64,000 bases of DNA from Haloquadratum walsbyi J07HQW1 (GTDB taxonomy: Archaea > Halobacteriota > Halobacteria > Halobacteriales > Haloferacaceae). Shown in pieces: positions 45,517-55,444 of this stretch (position 1 is the first letter of the stretch; every line of letters begins with the position of its first letter). The translations under genes were made by a program, and so were the position numbers. The stretch spans positions 2,229,501-2,293,500 of the forward strand of contig KE356560.1 of assembly GCA_000415965.1 (NCBI GenBank), in the 5' to 3' direction. The notes below the pieces were generated by a model that searched no databases, was not told where the DNA came from, and saw nothing but the letters and a program-made list of their open reading frames with translations.

Positions 45517-46815
45517 CTATGTCATCTGTCGATATAATGAGAGTAAGTCATCAACAACTCGGGTAACACTCAGTTTTGAGCGGTGATTGAGACATGCGTT
45601 CATAAATCGCTCATGATCTGTAAGTACCTCAATAACTTTGAGACCACATGCTGCTGGATTATCAGGCTGGTAGTGTCGTCCAGTGATTCCATCATCAATT
45701 GTTGATGAGAGCGCACCAGCGTCAACCCCAACAACAGGAGTTCCACATGCAATTGCCTCCAGCGCAACGAGTCCCTGTGTCTCGACTGGGCTTGGAAACA
45801 TAAATACATCAAGTGCAGAGTAAAATACCGGAAGTTCCTCACGTGAGAGAAATCCAAGAAAGTGGACATCCAACCCGAGTTCGTCAGCCAATATCTCAAG
45901 GTCCTCTCGTGCTGGACCATCACCACCGAACACAACCGTCGGTTCCACATCAAGTGAATCGATATTACGCTCATCAATCAACTCCTGTTGAGTATGTCTA
46001 CTATCATCGTCTGAATGAAGAGTTATATCAAACTCTCCGGCAGTTGTAGACTGTGCATTATCTTCAGTCGATGCTGTGGTCTGCGATTCGACTGTTGATG
46101 AATTACCATTCTGTTTGTGCTTGATCCATGCAGCCGCATGGAGTAGCTCTGAAAGGTTTTTTTCATAGCCATGGCGCCCAGTGTATCCAATAAGTGGACC
46201 AGCAGGGAGATTGTATTTATCACAGAATGCAGCGGTGGTTGATTTATCTACCGGATGAAAAAAATCAGTATCAACGCCATTGGAGATAACCGTCAACTTC
46301 GCGTCAGGGTCGATTGATGATCTGAGTCGATTACGAGCATCATATGTCGGACAAATGACTGCATCTGCACGTGAGAGGAACCAGTGTTCGTACTCATTAG
46401 CGATTGCACTGACGACTCGCTCAACCCGCGGTCGGGAGGTGAGATAATCAGCGTACTCACCTGTCGGGGTGTGATATGAGGCAATGAGTGGTACATCTGC
46501 ACGACGAGCTAATCGAACGCCGCTGAGACCAAGTGCGAATGGCGTATGTGTATGAACAACATCAATATTAGCCATATCAAGCTCATCAGGAAGCAATGGA
46601 AGTCCGAGTCGGAATCCGTCGTATAGTGGAAACGGAAGACTGTGGATGCTGAACTCTCCTGTCGTTGAATCATACTGCTCTGCGGCCGGGTATACAATCT
46701 GCATTGTTCCACCGCGGTCACGCCAATGATCTCGCCACGTCTGAATGGTATATGAAACACCATTGACTGTCGGTAAGTATGTATCAGTGAACGCAACAAC
46801 GGTGGGGATACTCAT
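45517..46815 (-). CDS. GT4-type glycosyltransferase
   Basis: 432 residues with a GT-B fold. The N-terminus VVAFTDTYLPTVNGVSYTIQ and HTHTPFALGLSG are typical of lipid-linked or diacylglycerol glucosyltransferases. The C-terminal half shows VFGGDGPAREDLEILADELG, VHFLGFLSREELPVFYSALD and the nucleotide-sugar motif PSPVETQGLVALEAIACGTP. A 55-residue Ser/Thr/Asp-rich insertion (NSSTVESQTTASTEDNA) lies between the domains, probably disordered. A second GT4 gene precedes it on the same strand, 102 nt away, so they may act in one glycoconjugate pathway. Confidence 0.92.
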   Translation of the reverse strand: MSIPTVVAFTDTYLPTVNGVSYTIQTWRDHWRDRGGTMQIVYPAAEQYDSTTGEFSIHSLPFPLYDGFRLGLPLLPDELDMANIDVVHTHTPFALGLSGVRLARRADVPLIASYHTPTGEYADYLTSRPRVERVVSAIANEYEHWFLSRADAVICPTYDARNRLRSSIDPDAKLTVISNGVDTDFFHPVDKSTTAAFCDKYNLPAGPLIGYTGRHGYEKNLSELLHAAAWIKHKQNGNSSTVESQTTASTEDNAQSTTAGEFDITLHSDDDSRHTQQELIDERNIDSLDVEPTVVFGGDGPAREDLEILADELGLDVHFLGFLSREELPVFYSALDVFMFPSPVETQGLVALEAIACGTPVVGVDAGALSSTIDDGITGRHYQPDNPAACGLKVIEVLTDHERFMNACLNHRSKLSVTRVVDDLLSLYRQMT

Positions 46816-46917
46816 CGAGTTTGATTCGCGGAGTATCGGTTAATTGGTTATGGATTCGAATTGAATATATCAGTGACACTGCTATTGGTCTCTTTCCACC
46901 GGATTCATCCGAGTAAA

Positions 46918-48216
46918 TTATCTGATATCTGCAGCCGGGATCTCACGATCAGCCTCAGCGGCTGTAATGACCGTTTCATACGTTTCAACGAGTCGGTCAC
47001 CAACACGTTCGAGATTGTGATCCTGAGCAGTTGCTTTTGCATTCTCACCAAGCCGGGATCGCAATGTTGGGTTATTCACCAAGCGATGAATCGCATCACG
47101 GAATTCCTGTTGAGTTTCACACTTCAGACAATCCTCATTGTGCGTGTAGAATTCTTCAAAAACGGGGATATCGCGAAGCACAACTGCCTTTCCGCAGGCC
47201 ATCGCCTCAAGTACTGCAATCCCTTGATTTTCATTTTTTGTCGGAAAGAAATAGATATCTCCAGCGGCGTATGCACCACGAATATCATCAATCCACCCAG
47301 TGAATGTGACATTCGATGGTGGATTCTTCGTCCATCGCCGGACTGTCCTCGAAGCCTGCGGACCGGTGTCATATGGTCCAAACCATGCAAAATCGTATGA
47401 TGTTTGTTCTGCTACCTGGCAGAATGTGGTTAGCCCTTTTCGTTCGAACACATTTCCAACACCAAATACGACCGTGCCCGAAAGGTCATATCGGTCGCGA
47501 TAATGCTCGCGATACGACTCAAACCCGGATAATGACTCGATATCAACGCCGTTCGTTATTGCCTGAATCGGTGCTTCAACGGGATATGCCTGTAAAATTC
47601 GTCGCGTATATGCTGATGGGCATAAAAGAAGGTCCGCGTGTGAATAAAACCATTTGAGATATCGTTCAACAACTGGTGCGACTGTCGTTGACCCACGGAA
47701 TGATTCTGCGAAGTCTTCGCGAGTGACGTGTGCATGGAGGATCAGTGGTATTTTGCTCCGAAGTGCATACTGGGCAACAACGACCGATCCTGGTCCCACA
47801 AGATTACAATGGATAATATCATACGCCTGTTCAGAACTCACAGCACTATCAGACGTGTCAATGGTAGTATCAGTATCAGTATCAGCAGCAGAAACGGAGA
47901 CGGGAGTTTGAGTGGAATCCGCATGTGATTGAGCGCTTCTATCGGGGTCAGACCGAGAATTTCTATCAGAAGATTGCTCATTCGGGTTATTGCAGGTTCC
48001 TAAATCTGGAATAAGATCTGCATCTGATGTGGAGGACCAAAGTGTGTTTGTGACCCATTTTCGCGGAGAGAAAGCCTGTTGCGGTGATGTATATACTTCA
48101 ACATCCGCTGTATCAGTTAATTCAAGTGCCGCACGCTGGTGGTCGACTGCTGTCCCAATGCCACTGCGGTCGAGTCGGGATTCGAGTTCAAGATAATTCA
48201 ATACACGAAGGGTCAC
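46918..48216 (-). CDS. GT4-type glycosyltransferase 2
   Basis: 432 residues. N-terminal marks are LNYLELESRLDRSGIGTAVD and, after a long acidic insertion (residues about 75-130, partly TDTDTT repeats), DIIHCNLVGPGSVVVAQYAL. The donor domain includes ITNGVDIESLSGFESYREHY, VVFGVGNVFERKGLTTFCQV and FFPTKNENQGIAVLEAMACG. Substrate unknown; the pairing with the other GT4 gene suggests sequential sugar additions, for example in lipid or protein glycosylation. The start GTG/ATG at 48216 fits the conserved N-terminus. Confidence 0.92.
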   Translation of the reverse strand: MTLRVLNYLELESRLDRSGIGTAVDHQRAALELTDTADVEVYTSPQQAFSPRKWVTNTLWSSTSDADLIPDLGTCNNPNEQSSDRNSRSDPDRSAQSHADSTQTPVSVSAADTDTDTTIDTSDSAVSSEQAYDIIHCNLVGPGSVVVAQYALRSKIPLILHAHVTREDFAESFRGSTTVAPVVERYLKWFYSHADLLLCPSAYTRRILQAYPVEAPIQAITNGVDIESLSGFESYREHYRDRYDLSGTVVFGVGNVFERKGLTTFCQVAEQTSYDFAWFGPYDTGPQASRTVRRWTKNPPSNVTFTGWIDDIRGAYAAGDIYFFPTKNENQGIAVLEAMACGKAVVLRDIPVFEEFYTHNEDCLKCETQQEFRDAIHRLVNNPTLRSRLGENAKATAQDHNLERVGDRLVETYETVITAAEADREIPAADIR

Positions 48217-48412
48217 GTCAGCGCCGAATTTGACTGCGGCGTATTTATATGTCTGTTATTTACCCCGCTGAGGTCGTACTGACCGCATTATTTTCAGCGC
48301 ATTATTATGAAATAAAACAGAGCAAAACAGAATAAAGATACAATTGAAATGACAACTGAAGAGATACCACGGAATATCTTTGTGACTACATCAAAGACAT
48401 GCAATCATACCC

Positions 48413-48691
48413 ATGAGCATTCCCGCCGAGCGGATGGAGCGATTGCACACCCTCGCTCGCGAGGCAGTGGCTACCGGCAGAAAGACGCGAGCGCGGTCAT
48501 ATGTTCAACTTGCCAGGCGGATTGGCGAACGAAACCGTATCACTCTCCCACGTCGATTTCGTCGTTTTAGTTGTGATAGCTGCGATATTTATCTCCGACC
48601 AGCGAAGACAGCACGTGTTCGACTTCAACCCGGTCACGTTGTCATTCGATGTTTAGAATGTGGTGCAACAAAGCGGTATCCACACGAGTGA
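48413..48691 (+). CDS. rnp4: ribonuclease P protein component 4 (Rpp21)
   Basis: 92 residues. It is the zinc-ribbon subunit of archaeal RNase P, which trims tRNA 5' ends. An N-terminal helical part (AERMERLHTLAREAVATGRK, YVQLARRIGERNRI) precedes the ribbon with Cys54-x2-Cys57 (FSCDSCDIYLRP) and Cys80-x2-Cys83 (CLECGATKRYPHE). Length and spacing are normal. It is followed by yhbY and mscS on the same strand, an order I recall from other haloarchaea. Confidence 0.93.
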   Translation: MSIPAERMERLHTLAREAVATGRKTRARSYVQLARRIGERNRITLPRRFRRFSCDSCDIYLRPAKTARVRLQPGHVVIRCLECGATKRYPHE

Positions 48692-48784
48692 AATCTATAT
48701 GACGACAGCTCAGTGTCTGCGGGTGTATCCAGAAGTCGACAATATATGTATACTCGACACAAAATATTGTATAGGCGTTTCTTT

Positions 48785-49036
48785 ATGAATACACAGGCGC
48801 TTCGAAAGCGAGCACACGATTTGGATATAACCGTGTGGGTTGGAAAGAGTGGAATTGATCCTGTTGAACCAGAGTTAGATAATCAGCTGAAAGATACTGA
48901 TCTGGTCAAAGTAAAATTCCTCCGCGCAGCACAGGGTGGGACAACAGTCGCAGAACTTGCAGCTGACCTCGCAGACCGGGTAGACGCCCACGTTATTGAA
49001 ACGCGTGGAAATACAGGCGTTCTTTATCGACGATGA
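48785..49036 (+). CDS. YhbY/CRM-domain RNA-binding protein
   Basis: 83 residues from ATG 48785. A single CRS1-YhbY (CRM) domain: ALRKRAHDLDITVWVGKSGI, LVKVKFLRAAQGGTTVAELA, HVIETRGNTGVLYRR. Bacterial homologs associate with pre-ribosomes. The longer frame from 48713 adds 24 residues not typical of the fold. It overlaps mscS by 4 nt and follows rnp4 by 93 nt, suggesting an RNA-processing operon. Confidence 0.9.
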   Translation: MNTQALRKRAHDLDITVWVGKSGIDPVEPELDNQLKDTDLVKVKFLRAAQGGTTVAELAADLADRVDAHVIETRGNTGVLYRR

Positions 49037-49953
49037 GCACTCTGTTGGATTGGACAACCACCTCACTGCAGGTTGGTGTTGACCTTTCTGGGTCAATTGC
49101 ACGGTTGTTGACCCGTGCTGGTCTTCCTGAGACGGTCGCAGGACTGGCTGGGCAGGCGCTTGCATTCGTTGTAGTGTTCGCTGTTATCTTTCTCGGCGGT
49201 CGAGCTATTGTTATTCGACTTCTTGAACGACTGTTAGAATCTCGCGATGTCGAAGCGCATGCGCGAAAGCCTCTCCGTCGGATTGTTGTGATTGCTATTG
49301 GATTCGTTGCACTCACAATTGGGTTTGGGGCAGCAGGATATGGAAACTTTCTCCAGTCACTGGCAACTGTTGCTGCTGCAGCAACACTTGCAGTCGGGTT
49401 TGCGCTTCAGGATGTATTAAAGAACTTTGTTGCTGGCGTGTTTATTTATGCTGACCGACCGTTCAAGATTGGCGATTGGATCGAGTGGAATGGATACGCT
49501 GGAGTTGTTCAAGACATCAGTTTTCGAGTAACACGAGTCCGGACATTTGATAATGAGTTACTGACAGTCCCAAACTCGACACTGACTGATGGGGTCATTA
49601 AGAATCCAGTCGCAAATGAACGACTGCGGATGCAGGTTCCATTTGGTATTAGTTACGATGATGATATCGATGCTGCTTCAGAAATCATTCATAATGCGGC
49701 TGATGATCATGCGGATATCTTAACAGACCCGGAGCCAACCGTCCGGCTTTCTGAGCTGGGTGACTCTGCTGTGACACTTCAATCACAGGTCTGGATTGAC
49801 AATCCAAGTCGTGGTCGTGTTGCGAAAGCGCGCGCACAGTATGTACAAATGGTGAAAGAACGGTTTGACCAGCGCGGAATCGACATGCCATATCCAAATC
49901 GAACACTGGAAGGTGAATTCACTATTGCGGGAGGCGGTATTGAACAATCTTGA
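49033..49953 (+). CDS. MscS-family mechanosensitive ion channel
   Basis: 306 residues. Three predicted transmembrane helices (AFVVVFAVIFLGGRAIVIRL, VVIAIGFVALTIGFGAAGYG, the pore helix SLATVAAAATLAVGFALQDV), then the beta domain with IGDWIEWNGYAGVVQDISFR, VPNSTLTDGVIKNPVANE and a C-terminal alpha/beta part. It releases solutes on hypo-osmotic shock. Its ATG overlaps the yhbY stop (ATGA), giving an rnp4-yhbY-mscS unit. A TnpB remnant begins directly at its stop. Confidence 0.93.
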   Translation: MSTLLDWTTTSLQVGVDLSGSIARLLTRAGLPETVAGLAGQALAFVVVFAVIFLGGRAIVIRLLERLLESRDVEAHARKPLRRIVVIAIGFVALTIGFGAAGYGNFLQSLATVAAAATLAVGFALQDVLKNFVAGVFIYADRPFKIGDWIEWNGYAGVVQDISFRVTRVRTFDNELLTVPNSTLTDGVIKNPVANERLRMQVPFGISYDDDIDAASEIIHNAADDHADILTDPEPTVRLSELGDSAVTLQSQVWIDNPSRGRVAKARAQYVQMVKERFDQRGIDMPYPNRTLEGEFTIAGGGIEQS

Positions 49954-50480
49954 GATCCTCCTCCGCCTGAAGGCGTCGTCACGCTGGGCGTGACTGCCCG
50001 CCAGACTGTGTCTGGCGACGGAGAGAATCCTACGGCACCACACCGCTGGATTGAGACAGTAAGATTTGCACTCTCTCATTTGTTCCCGCGGTTGGAATCC
50101 ACAAGGCAAACCACATATGTAGACTGATGGCTGTGTTAACCAGCCGAAACTCCTCTCTTTAGCTAAGCCGGGTGTAGACTCAGAGTGACTTTCGTTATAG
50201 ATGATGTCGAGACGGATGTTCTCCGCTCCATTCACATCGGCATTGAGCGCAACGCTACACGGCTCACAGACGACAGCCCACGTTCACGTTGGACACGCTG
50301 ACTCTCGTTTTTTTTCCGCGGACACAACATATCTGACTCGTATCACGTTCAGATATTCCTCCGAGCTCAATACGCTTGAGTTTCGCCCTGTCAGTGAGAA
50401 TCGAGGTGAAGCGGTCGAGCGCTCATCTGTGGGGGTCGGGGTCGCCGTGGTTGCCCCCAGTTTTTTGAGTTATCGTGTCA
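49953..50480 (-). mobile_element. TnpB 3'-end remnant (minus strand) with double palindrome in its terminal hairpin
   Basis: The left edge GATCCTCCTCCGCCTGAAGG, interrupted by two palindromes (49978-49994 and 49999-50017), resumes at AGAATCCTACGGCACC. Reading minus, a frame holds CSVALNADVNGAENIRLDII, the TnpB zinc-ribbon/RuvC-III end, followed by NESHSESTPGLAKERS. Frames are broken elsewhere. The sequence from 50481 to 50969 is unassigned and may be the rest of the element. Confidence 0.75.
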
Positions 50481-50969
50481 TCCGTTGATGTGTTAATATG
50501 GATTGAAGACCACGCCGACCTCACCGCTTCAAAGACGTTCTTATCGCGGCAGACAGAACAGGCAATCAGATCGATGCCACGGCACGACCCGTGCGGTTGG
50601 AGTGGGACAGCTACGAGTGGCTGGAGGTATCATACTCTCAGGAAAGTGCCAAACAACAGCGCACAGACCAGAGTACCGTCCATCGTGACGGGAATATTAC
50701 CGCCCGGGAATCGGTCTCGCCGAGACTCCCATGGAGGAAACTGCATCCGTTCACGCCGCGGAGGATATCATGAGTGGTTGCGGATTTTCGCTTGGTAGGT
50801 TCAGTGGACTTTCAGCATCTCGAAACGCTTCAAAAGCTGGGTATATAGTACTCTATCATAGATATTCGGATTAAGCTGTGACATATCAAGCCGTGCAATC
50901 GCATAGTGGGTGATGTGGGGTAGTGTCGGATTCATCCTGACCCTGAAAGTTTAGCGATTCCCCCTATTT

Positions 50970-51788
50970 TTATAACTCGATCTGTTCGACAAGTTGATCC
51001 CCACTACGGGTATTGACTGCGACAATTCGGACATGCTCTTGAAGCCCTGAATCACGAAGTTTCGCCTTTAGGAGATTGTCAACCTGGTATACCCCAGCAG
51101 CATTCACCATCTCAATCTCGACAAGAACGGGGGAATCCGACCCAGATTTTAATGAGACGCGATCGATTGCCTGACTCGAAAGCGTATCAATCCCTCGTCC
51201 GCCTTTTTTATACGGAATCCGTGACCTCCCACGCTCCATATCTAATGCATCAGCAACACGAATGATACCCGCCTCCGTCGTGAGTGGATCCTCGGCTGTG
51301 TGATGACACAGAATCGCATGTAATATTTCAGCCTTCATACGGACTTGCTGTTCGATATCATAGAAATCGAATCGTGAAAGAAATCGATCAAGAATATCAG
51401 CAGCAAGTGGAATTGAGTAATATGCGTGGTTATCTCGATGAACAACGTGACCGACATCATGGAGGGTAGCAGCAAGAGCGATAATCACTGGTTCATCAGC
51501 GTCGCATAATCCTTGTTCCGTTGCTCCATTGAATTCGATATCACTTGTCTTTAATAGCTCATATAACCGTAGCGCGCGATTGCGAACAATCTCAATATGC
51601 TTGGTTCCATGATCATTATACTCTTTCCTAGTAACAGCGTTGACATTTTGAGCCTGTAGATACGTCGTAATCTCCGGGTCTGAGAGAATTTCTGGAAGCA
51701 CAGTATTGAGACGCTCTGTCGGGAATTCATGATCATCATCTGGGTCATATTGACGATCCTCAACATCAACCGAGCCTGATTGAGCCAT
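50970..51788 (-). CDS. HD-domain hydrolase
   Basis: 272 residues from ATG 51788. An HD phosphohydrolase core: HGTKHIEIVRNRALRLYELL, the metal motif LAATLHDVGHVVHRDNHAYY, and later LHAILCHHTAEDPLTTEAGI and IIRVADALDMERGRSRIPYK. The C-terminal 60 residues form a beta-rich domain (VLVEIEMVNAAGVYQVDNLL). HD proteins of this kind act on nucleotides or phosphoesters; the substrate is unknown. The frame continues upstream to 51905 but those residues are unlike a protein start. Confidence 0.88.
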   Translation of the reverse strand: MAQSGSVDVEDRQYDPDDDHEFPTERLNTVLPEILSDPEITTYLQAQNVNAVTRKEYNDHGTKHIEIVRNRALRLYELLKTSDIEFNGATEQGLCDADEPVIIALAATLHDVGHVVHRDNHAYYSIPLAADILDRFLSRFDFYDIEQQVRMKAEILHAILCHHTAEDPLTTEAGIIRVADALDMERGRSRIPYKKGGRGIDTLSSQAIDRVSLKSGSDSPVLVEIEMVNAAGVYQVDNLLKAKLRDSGLQEHVRIVAVNTRSGDQLVEQIEL

Positions 51789-52004
51789 TACATTGTCTGT
51801 ACGATATTGAGTATCAAGTATCTGGGGGGAATGACTATGTATCATACAAATCAGAGAGATTGCCCGCGTGTTTAACCCGACATGAATCCGACAACTCTGC
51901 ATCAATCGACGCTACAATAACCCCTGTAAGAATTTGACAACACGTAAGATTTCATCACGGACAATCATACATGTACATAGCAATCGGTTACGAAGAGAGC
52001 AATT

Positions 52005-52412
52005 CTCATCAACCCGACGATGGCGACCTCGTCGCCCCAAGCAATAAGACAATCATCAGAACCAATCCGGCGAACGATTGGTCCCTCCCATGACCCGATG
52101 CAGATGCTGTGCTCGACTGCTTGCAAATATGACAAAGTAAATTTAATTCCGCCGAGGTCTGTTGGACTCCCTGAGTCACAACCAACTTCGAGAGTCCGAA
52201 CACGACGGAGGAGAGGAGTCCTAGGGGCTGAGATGTGGCACTCTTGGCACTAGCAGTCCCAGTCCCACTCGCCATAGTCTGGGAATCTCGGACGAATTCT
52301 CACCGCGTTGGGGTTCGGTGGAACTGCAACCCTGCAATCTCCACCGCTCATACTCACACCCACGCTCACGCGCAGGATTTCTCCGTCTTCAGGGTAGGAG
52401 GATATCAATACA
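52005..52412 (+). mobile_element. TnpB 3'-end remnant (plus strand) with right-end hairpin
   Basis: Opposite in orientation to the 57.2-kb copy: the complement of 52150-52210 matches TTCGGGCTCCCGAAGTTGTT and the CGGGGAGTCCGGCAG tract there. The right edge, TTTCTCCGTCTTCAGGGTAG and GAGGATATCAA (about 52378-52409), is the terminal hairpin. No open frame survives. The segment 51789-52004 contains only the upstream region of the HD gene. Confidence 0.65.
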
Positions 52413-52511
52413 GAGTGCGTTGCTCTCACTAGCGAGAGTGAAATATACGTCCACAGACGAGAAGAGTCATATCTCACCGACTTTCACATCGCGACCTGCC
52501 GTCGTATGGAC

Positions 52512-52558
52512 TGTGAGCTATCTCGGGTCACCCCGAGGCAATTGATTCCATCTACAGG
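52512..52558 (+). repeat. H-family hairpin repeat, copy 6 (short)
   Basis: TGTGAGCTATCTCGGGTCAC and CCCGAGGCAATTG, then TCTACAGG. The stem CTCGGG/CCCGAG is intact, the lead and the terminal box are diverged. Confidence 0.5.
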
Positions 52559-52583
52559 ACTGATGGGTCAAGAGCTATCTTGT

Positions 52584-52680
52584 TGAGACATGGGTACAAC
52601 GAATCATACCGGGTGAGATATGAACCACGGGAACTCTGCCCACGGAGTTGGTGAATCCTTTGTGTTCTACCCATGTCTCA
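52584..52680. repeat. 97-bp unit bounded by 13-nt inverted repeats
   Basis: TGAGACATGGGTA at 52584-52596 and its exact complement TACCCATGTCTCA at 52668-52680, extendable to 17 nt with one mismatch. It could be a MITE or a long-stem hairpin. From here to 53061 no gene can be supported. Confidence 0.6.
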
Positions 52681-53061
52681 CCCAATGATTTGGCTGAAAA
52701 TACATTGGTACTATGCCGTGATGTTCTGGTTGGTCTGGCGATATCGTCGTCACAAGAGGGATTGAAATGTTTGTTTAATCCACCAACTGTTGAAACCCTT
52801 CGCTGTCTGGATGTGAGCATCGCTGAATCGAGTCACCCGATAAGAGGATGGATCAGTTGGGTAGTCTTGATTATTGATTCAGTATTCATGAGGACTCGCT
52901 CAACAAAGGTGAGAGTCTTCACAATCGATTCTCGTTTTTGGATATGCCTGCTAGTTCAATACATAGATGAGGACCCCTTGATCATATAAGAGGGTAGATT
53001 GGTTCAGAGTTGTCTGATTTATCGGTGATTGAGAACGAGATTGATCCCAAACAATGGGTGA

Positions 53062-53560
53062 GGTGAGTGAGTAGGGGTGGGTAGTTCATCTTAGGTCTGT
53101 TGTTTAGCTGAATACAGGCGCTCAGCCCCCGCCTCAACGCCCGAGCAGACCGAGGGCGTAGGGCGGGGATACAGCGCCGTCATCATCTGTTCACACAGTT
53201 CAATCGACATATTCAGGATCTTATGTGTCATAGTTGATAGTACGACGCTCGGCACGTTCTCGGTAGTGTTCGGGTGCGACAAGAAGCACGCACTATCGGT
53301 TGTGACTGAGTCTTAATTCGGGAGGAGTGGGACACTCCGAACCACCCGTGAAGGGAAGTCGCCTGCGGAGTCTAGAATCGCTGTGCTCACGTTGGGTATA
53401 AATTCCGACGCAGAAACAGGAAGCCCTGCCCTCAACAAGCGAGGGGCGAGTAGCCCCAAGCGCCGTAGGGCAGGGTTCCCAACTGTTGGCTAATTTAGTG
53501 TTATTCGATAATTTCTGGGATGATTCAGGAGGGTCCGAACCTAGCTCGTAGCAAAGAGAT
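53062..53560 (-). mobile_element. transposon end sequences upstream of the tnpB element
   Basis: Two pieces on the minus strand. 53062-53095 carries GATGAACTACCCACCCCTAC, like 10537. 53310-53482 carries CGGAGTGTCCCACTC and AGGGCAGGGCTTCC with a long inverted repeat (GCCCTGCCCT/AGGGCAGGG, inner GGGGC/GCCCC), like 5100-5340. They appear to be ends of another element or the left end of the tnpB unit. Confidence 0.5.
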
Positions 53561-53589
53561 ATTTCTATATGTATGACATGTGTAGACCC

Positions 53590-53748
53590 ATGCCTGACAG
53601 GTGCGAGATCGAAGGTCAAGAAATCCTCGAAAAAGAGGTCAAAGAGTTCGGCAGTGGCGGCGCACACGTCTATGCACCCGTTGCATGGGAAGGCGCGACC
53701 GTCAAACTCGTGCGTGTCTCCGAACCAAATCCCGACGACGAAGATTAA
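53590..53748 (+). CDS. DUF2080-family transposon-encoded small protein
   Basis: 52 residues: MPDRCEIEGQEILEKEVKEF, then GSGGAHVYAPVAWEGATVKL and VRVSEPNPDDED. It matches my knowledge of DUF2080, small proteins encoded directly upstream of tnpB in archaeal IS1341-type elements, possibly AbrB-like DNA binders. Its TAA shares one base with the tnpB ATG (TAATG). The frame is intact although the tnpB downstream is broken. Confidence 0.8.
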   Translation: MPDRCEIEGQEILEKEVKEFGSGGAHVYAPVAWEGATVKLVRVSEPNPDDED

Positions 53749-55444
53749 TGCAACTCACTGAACAGTTCCATATCCCCGACGAGTACGTTGATGCCTGCAA
53801 TCGGCTTACCACGCTGGTCGAACGGCACGCAGACCGGTTGCTCGCTGAGGAGTATTGGGCGAAGAACCACATCGAAGGTGTGGCTAATCAGACCGGACAA
53901 TCCTACACCTACATCCGTGACGACGAATATGAAGCGTTCAACGGCGTTGATGCATACCTCTATAGCCGGTTCAAACGCTGTGTCTATCAACGAGTGGCAA
54001 GCGTACTTGAAGCCCAGAGCGACGAATATCAGGCGTTTCAATTCGTTACCGAGACAGTCGAAGAACGGAAAATCAAGGCAATTGGATGGAAGAATATTCG
54101 AGAACAGTTATTCACTGAGAACAGCCCATATCTCCAGTGGGCGGTTCTTGAGTCGGTAGTCGAACAATTAAATAACCACTACGGCACGCACGGAAACTTC
54201 TCCGACTGTTACACTGATCTGGTTGATACACCGGAACCGAACGGGACACTGCCGTATGCGCCTGATACGGGTGATTACCACATCCACGATGTCGCAACCG
54301 AGGCTGGACACTTACAAGCACCCTCAACGCCCCCGACTCACTCACCCCAGACTCATACCACGACTGGAGTAATCACGAAATCAGTTTCCCAATTCACTCA
54401 CGGTTTGCCGATATGCTCAAACACGGGGCAATGGGTGCGCCAACAGTTCACCAGTCCGAACATGGCTATACGCTCGATATGCCGGTAGAGATACCTGCAC
54501 AAGATATTGAAACCACTGAAAACCGTGTTCTGTCGGCCGATCTCGGAGTCAAGAAACAAGCCACAGCGGTCGTTGTTGATGGCGACAATGGGCAGATCGC
54601 CCCACCGGAGATTATCGACCACTCAAGCAAGCAAAAACTATCCCGACTCACAACAGAAGCCGACCACCTCGACGATTGGCTTGCCGCGCTGCGGCATGAT
54701 GGCAAGGCACACACTGATCGGTTCAAGCACTTACACAACGAGTACGAATACCTGCGGCAGAAAGAAACCCGATTGCGAAACCAGATTCAGCACGATGTGG
54801 CGAATCAACTAGTCTGGCTGGCTCTACAGTATGGATGTGAAACCATCGTGTTTGAATCGCTCGGACAGATAGAATTGCCTGACGTGGACGGAACGCTTGC
54901 TCACTCAATCTCAACGTGGGCGAGAGGTGACCTACTGGATTTAGCCGAGTACAAAGCCGAACTTGTCGGTGTGATAGTTGAATCGGTGAATCCGTGAGGA
55001 ACAAGCCGGTTCTGCCCTCGGTGTGGTGACCGTGGTGAGACAGTGAAAGCACCAGACGACCACACGGAGTGCCGCCACGGTGGTCACTTCCATTGTGAAA
55101 GTTGTGGCTCCGAGTGCGACCGTGACGTAGTCGGGGCGATTAATGTCGGTCGAAAATACCTTTCAGACAGCACGATGGAGAAGGCGAAACCTGTCGCGTA
55201 TATCGAGGCAGGGAATCACGCCAGTTGTCCATCACCTGCTGTCGAAGGTGCCCGTTCGAGTGGCGTTCAGTCCACAGCCGAACAGCAACAGGACTCGGCA
55301 AGCGGCTGTCAGACCCGGCTGGCTCGCCACTGTGCCACTGGAAAACGTGGTGAGTCAGAGATGGAGATGGGTGGACTGCATCAAAATCAGAATCAGAGTA
55401 GCAACACGGGCAGGCAGTTGCCCAGCGGGAGCATCACACGGTAG
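53748..55444 (+). pseudogene. tnpB: tnpB (IS200/IS605 family, IS1341-type), frameshift plus stop codon
   Basis: A nearly complete RNA-guided-nuclease type transposase gene. N-terminal part 53748 to about 54320 (MQLTEQFHIPDEYVDACNRL) is in one frame. The sequence then continues one frame over (DSYHDWSNHEISFPIHSRFA onward), so there is a frameshift around 54310-54330. A TGA at 54995-54997 interrupts VESVNP and GTSRFCPRCG, probably a mutated Trp codon. RuvC residues remain readable: Asp in SADLGVKKQATAV, Glu in IVFESLGQIELPD, Asp in CDRDVVGAINVGRK, and the zinc ribbon CPRC/CESC. No TnpA gene is present. Confidence 0.85.

Noticed and set aside
52648-52989. 113-codon plus-strand frame
   Set aside because: It begins inside the inverted-repeat unit, is not acidic and shows no recognisable domain.
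53091-53282. Possible small gene on the minus strand before the tnpB element, considered as a TnpA
   Set aside because: It lacks the HUH motif and catalytic Tyr of IS200 TnpA and overlaps transposon end sequence.
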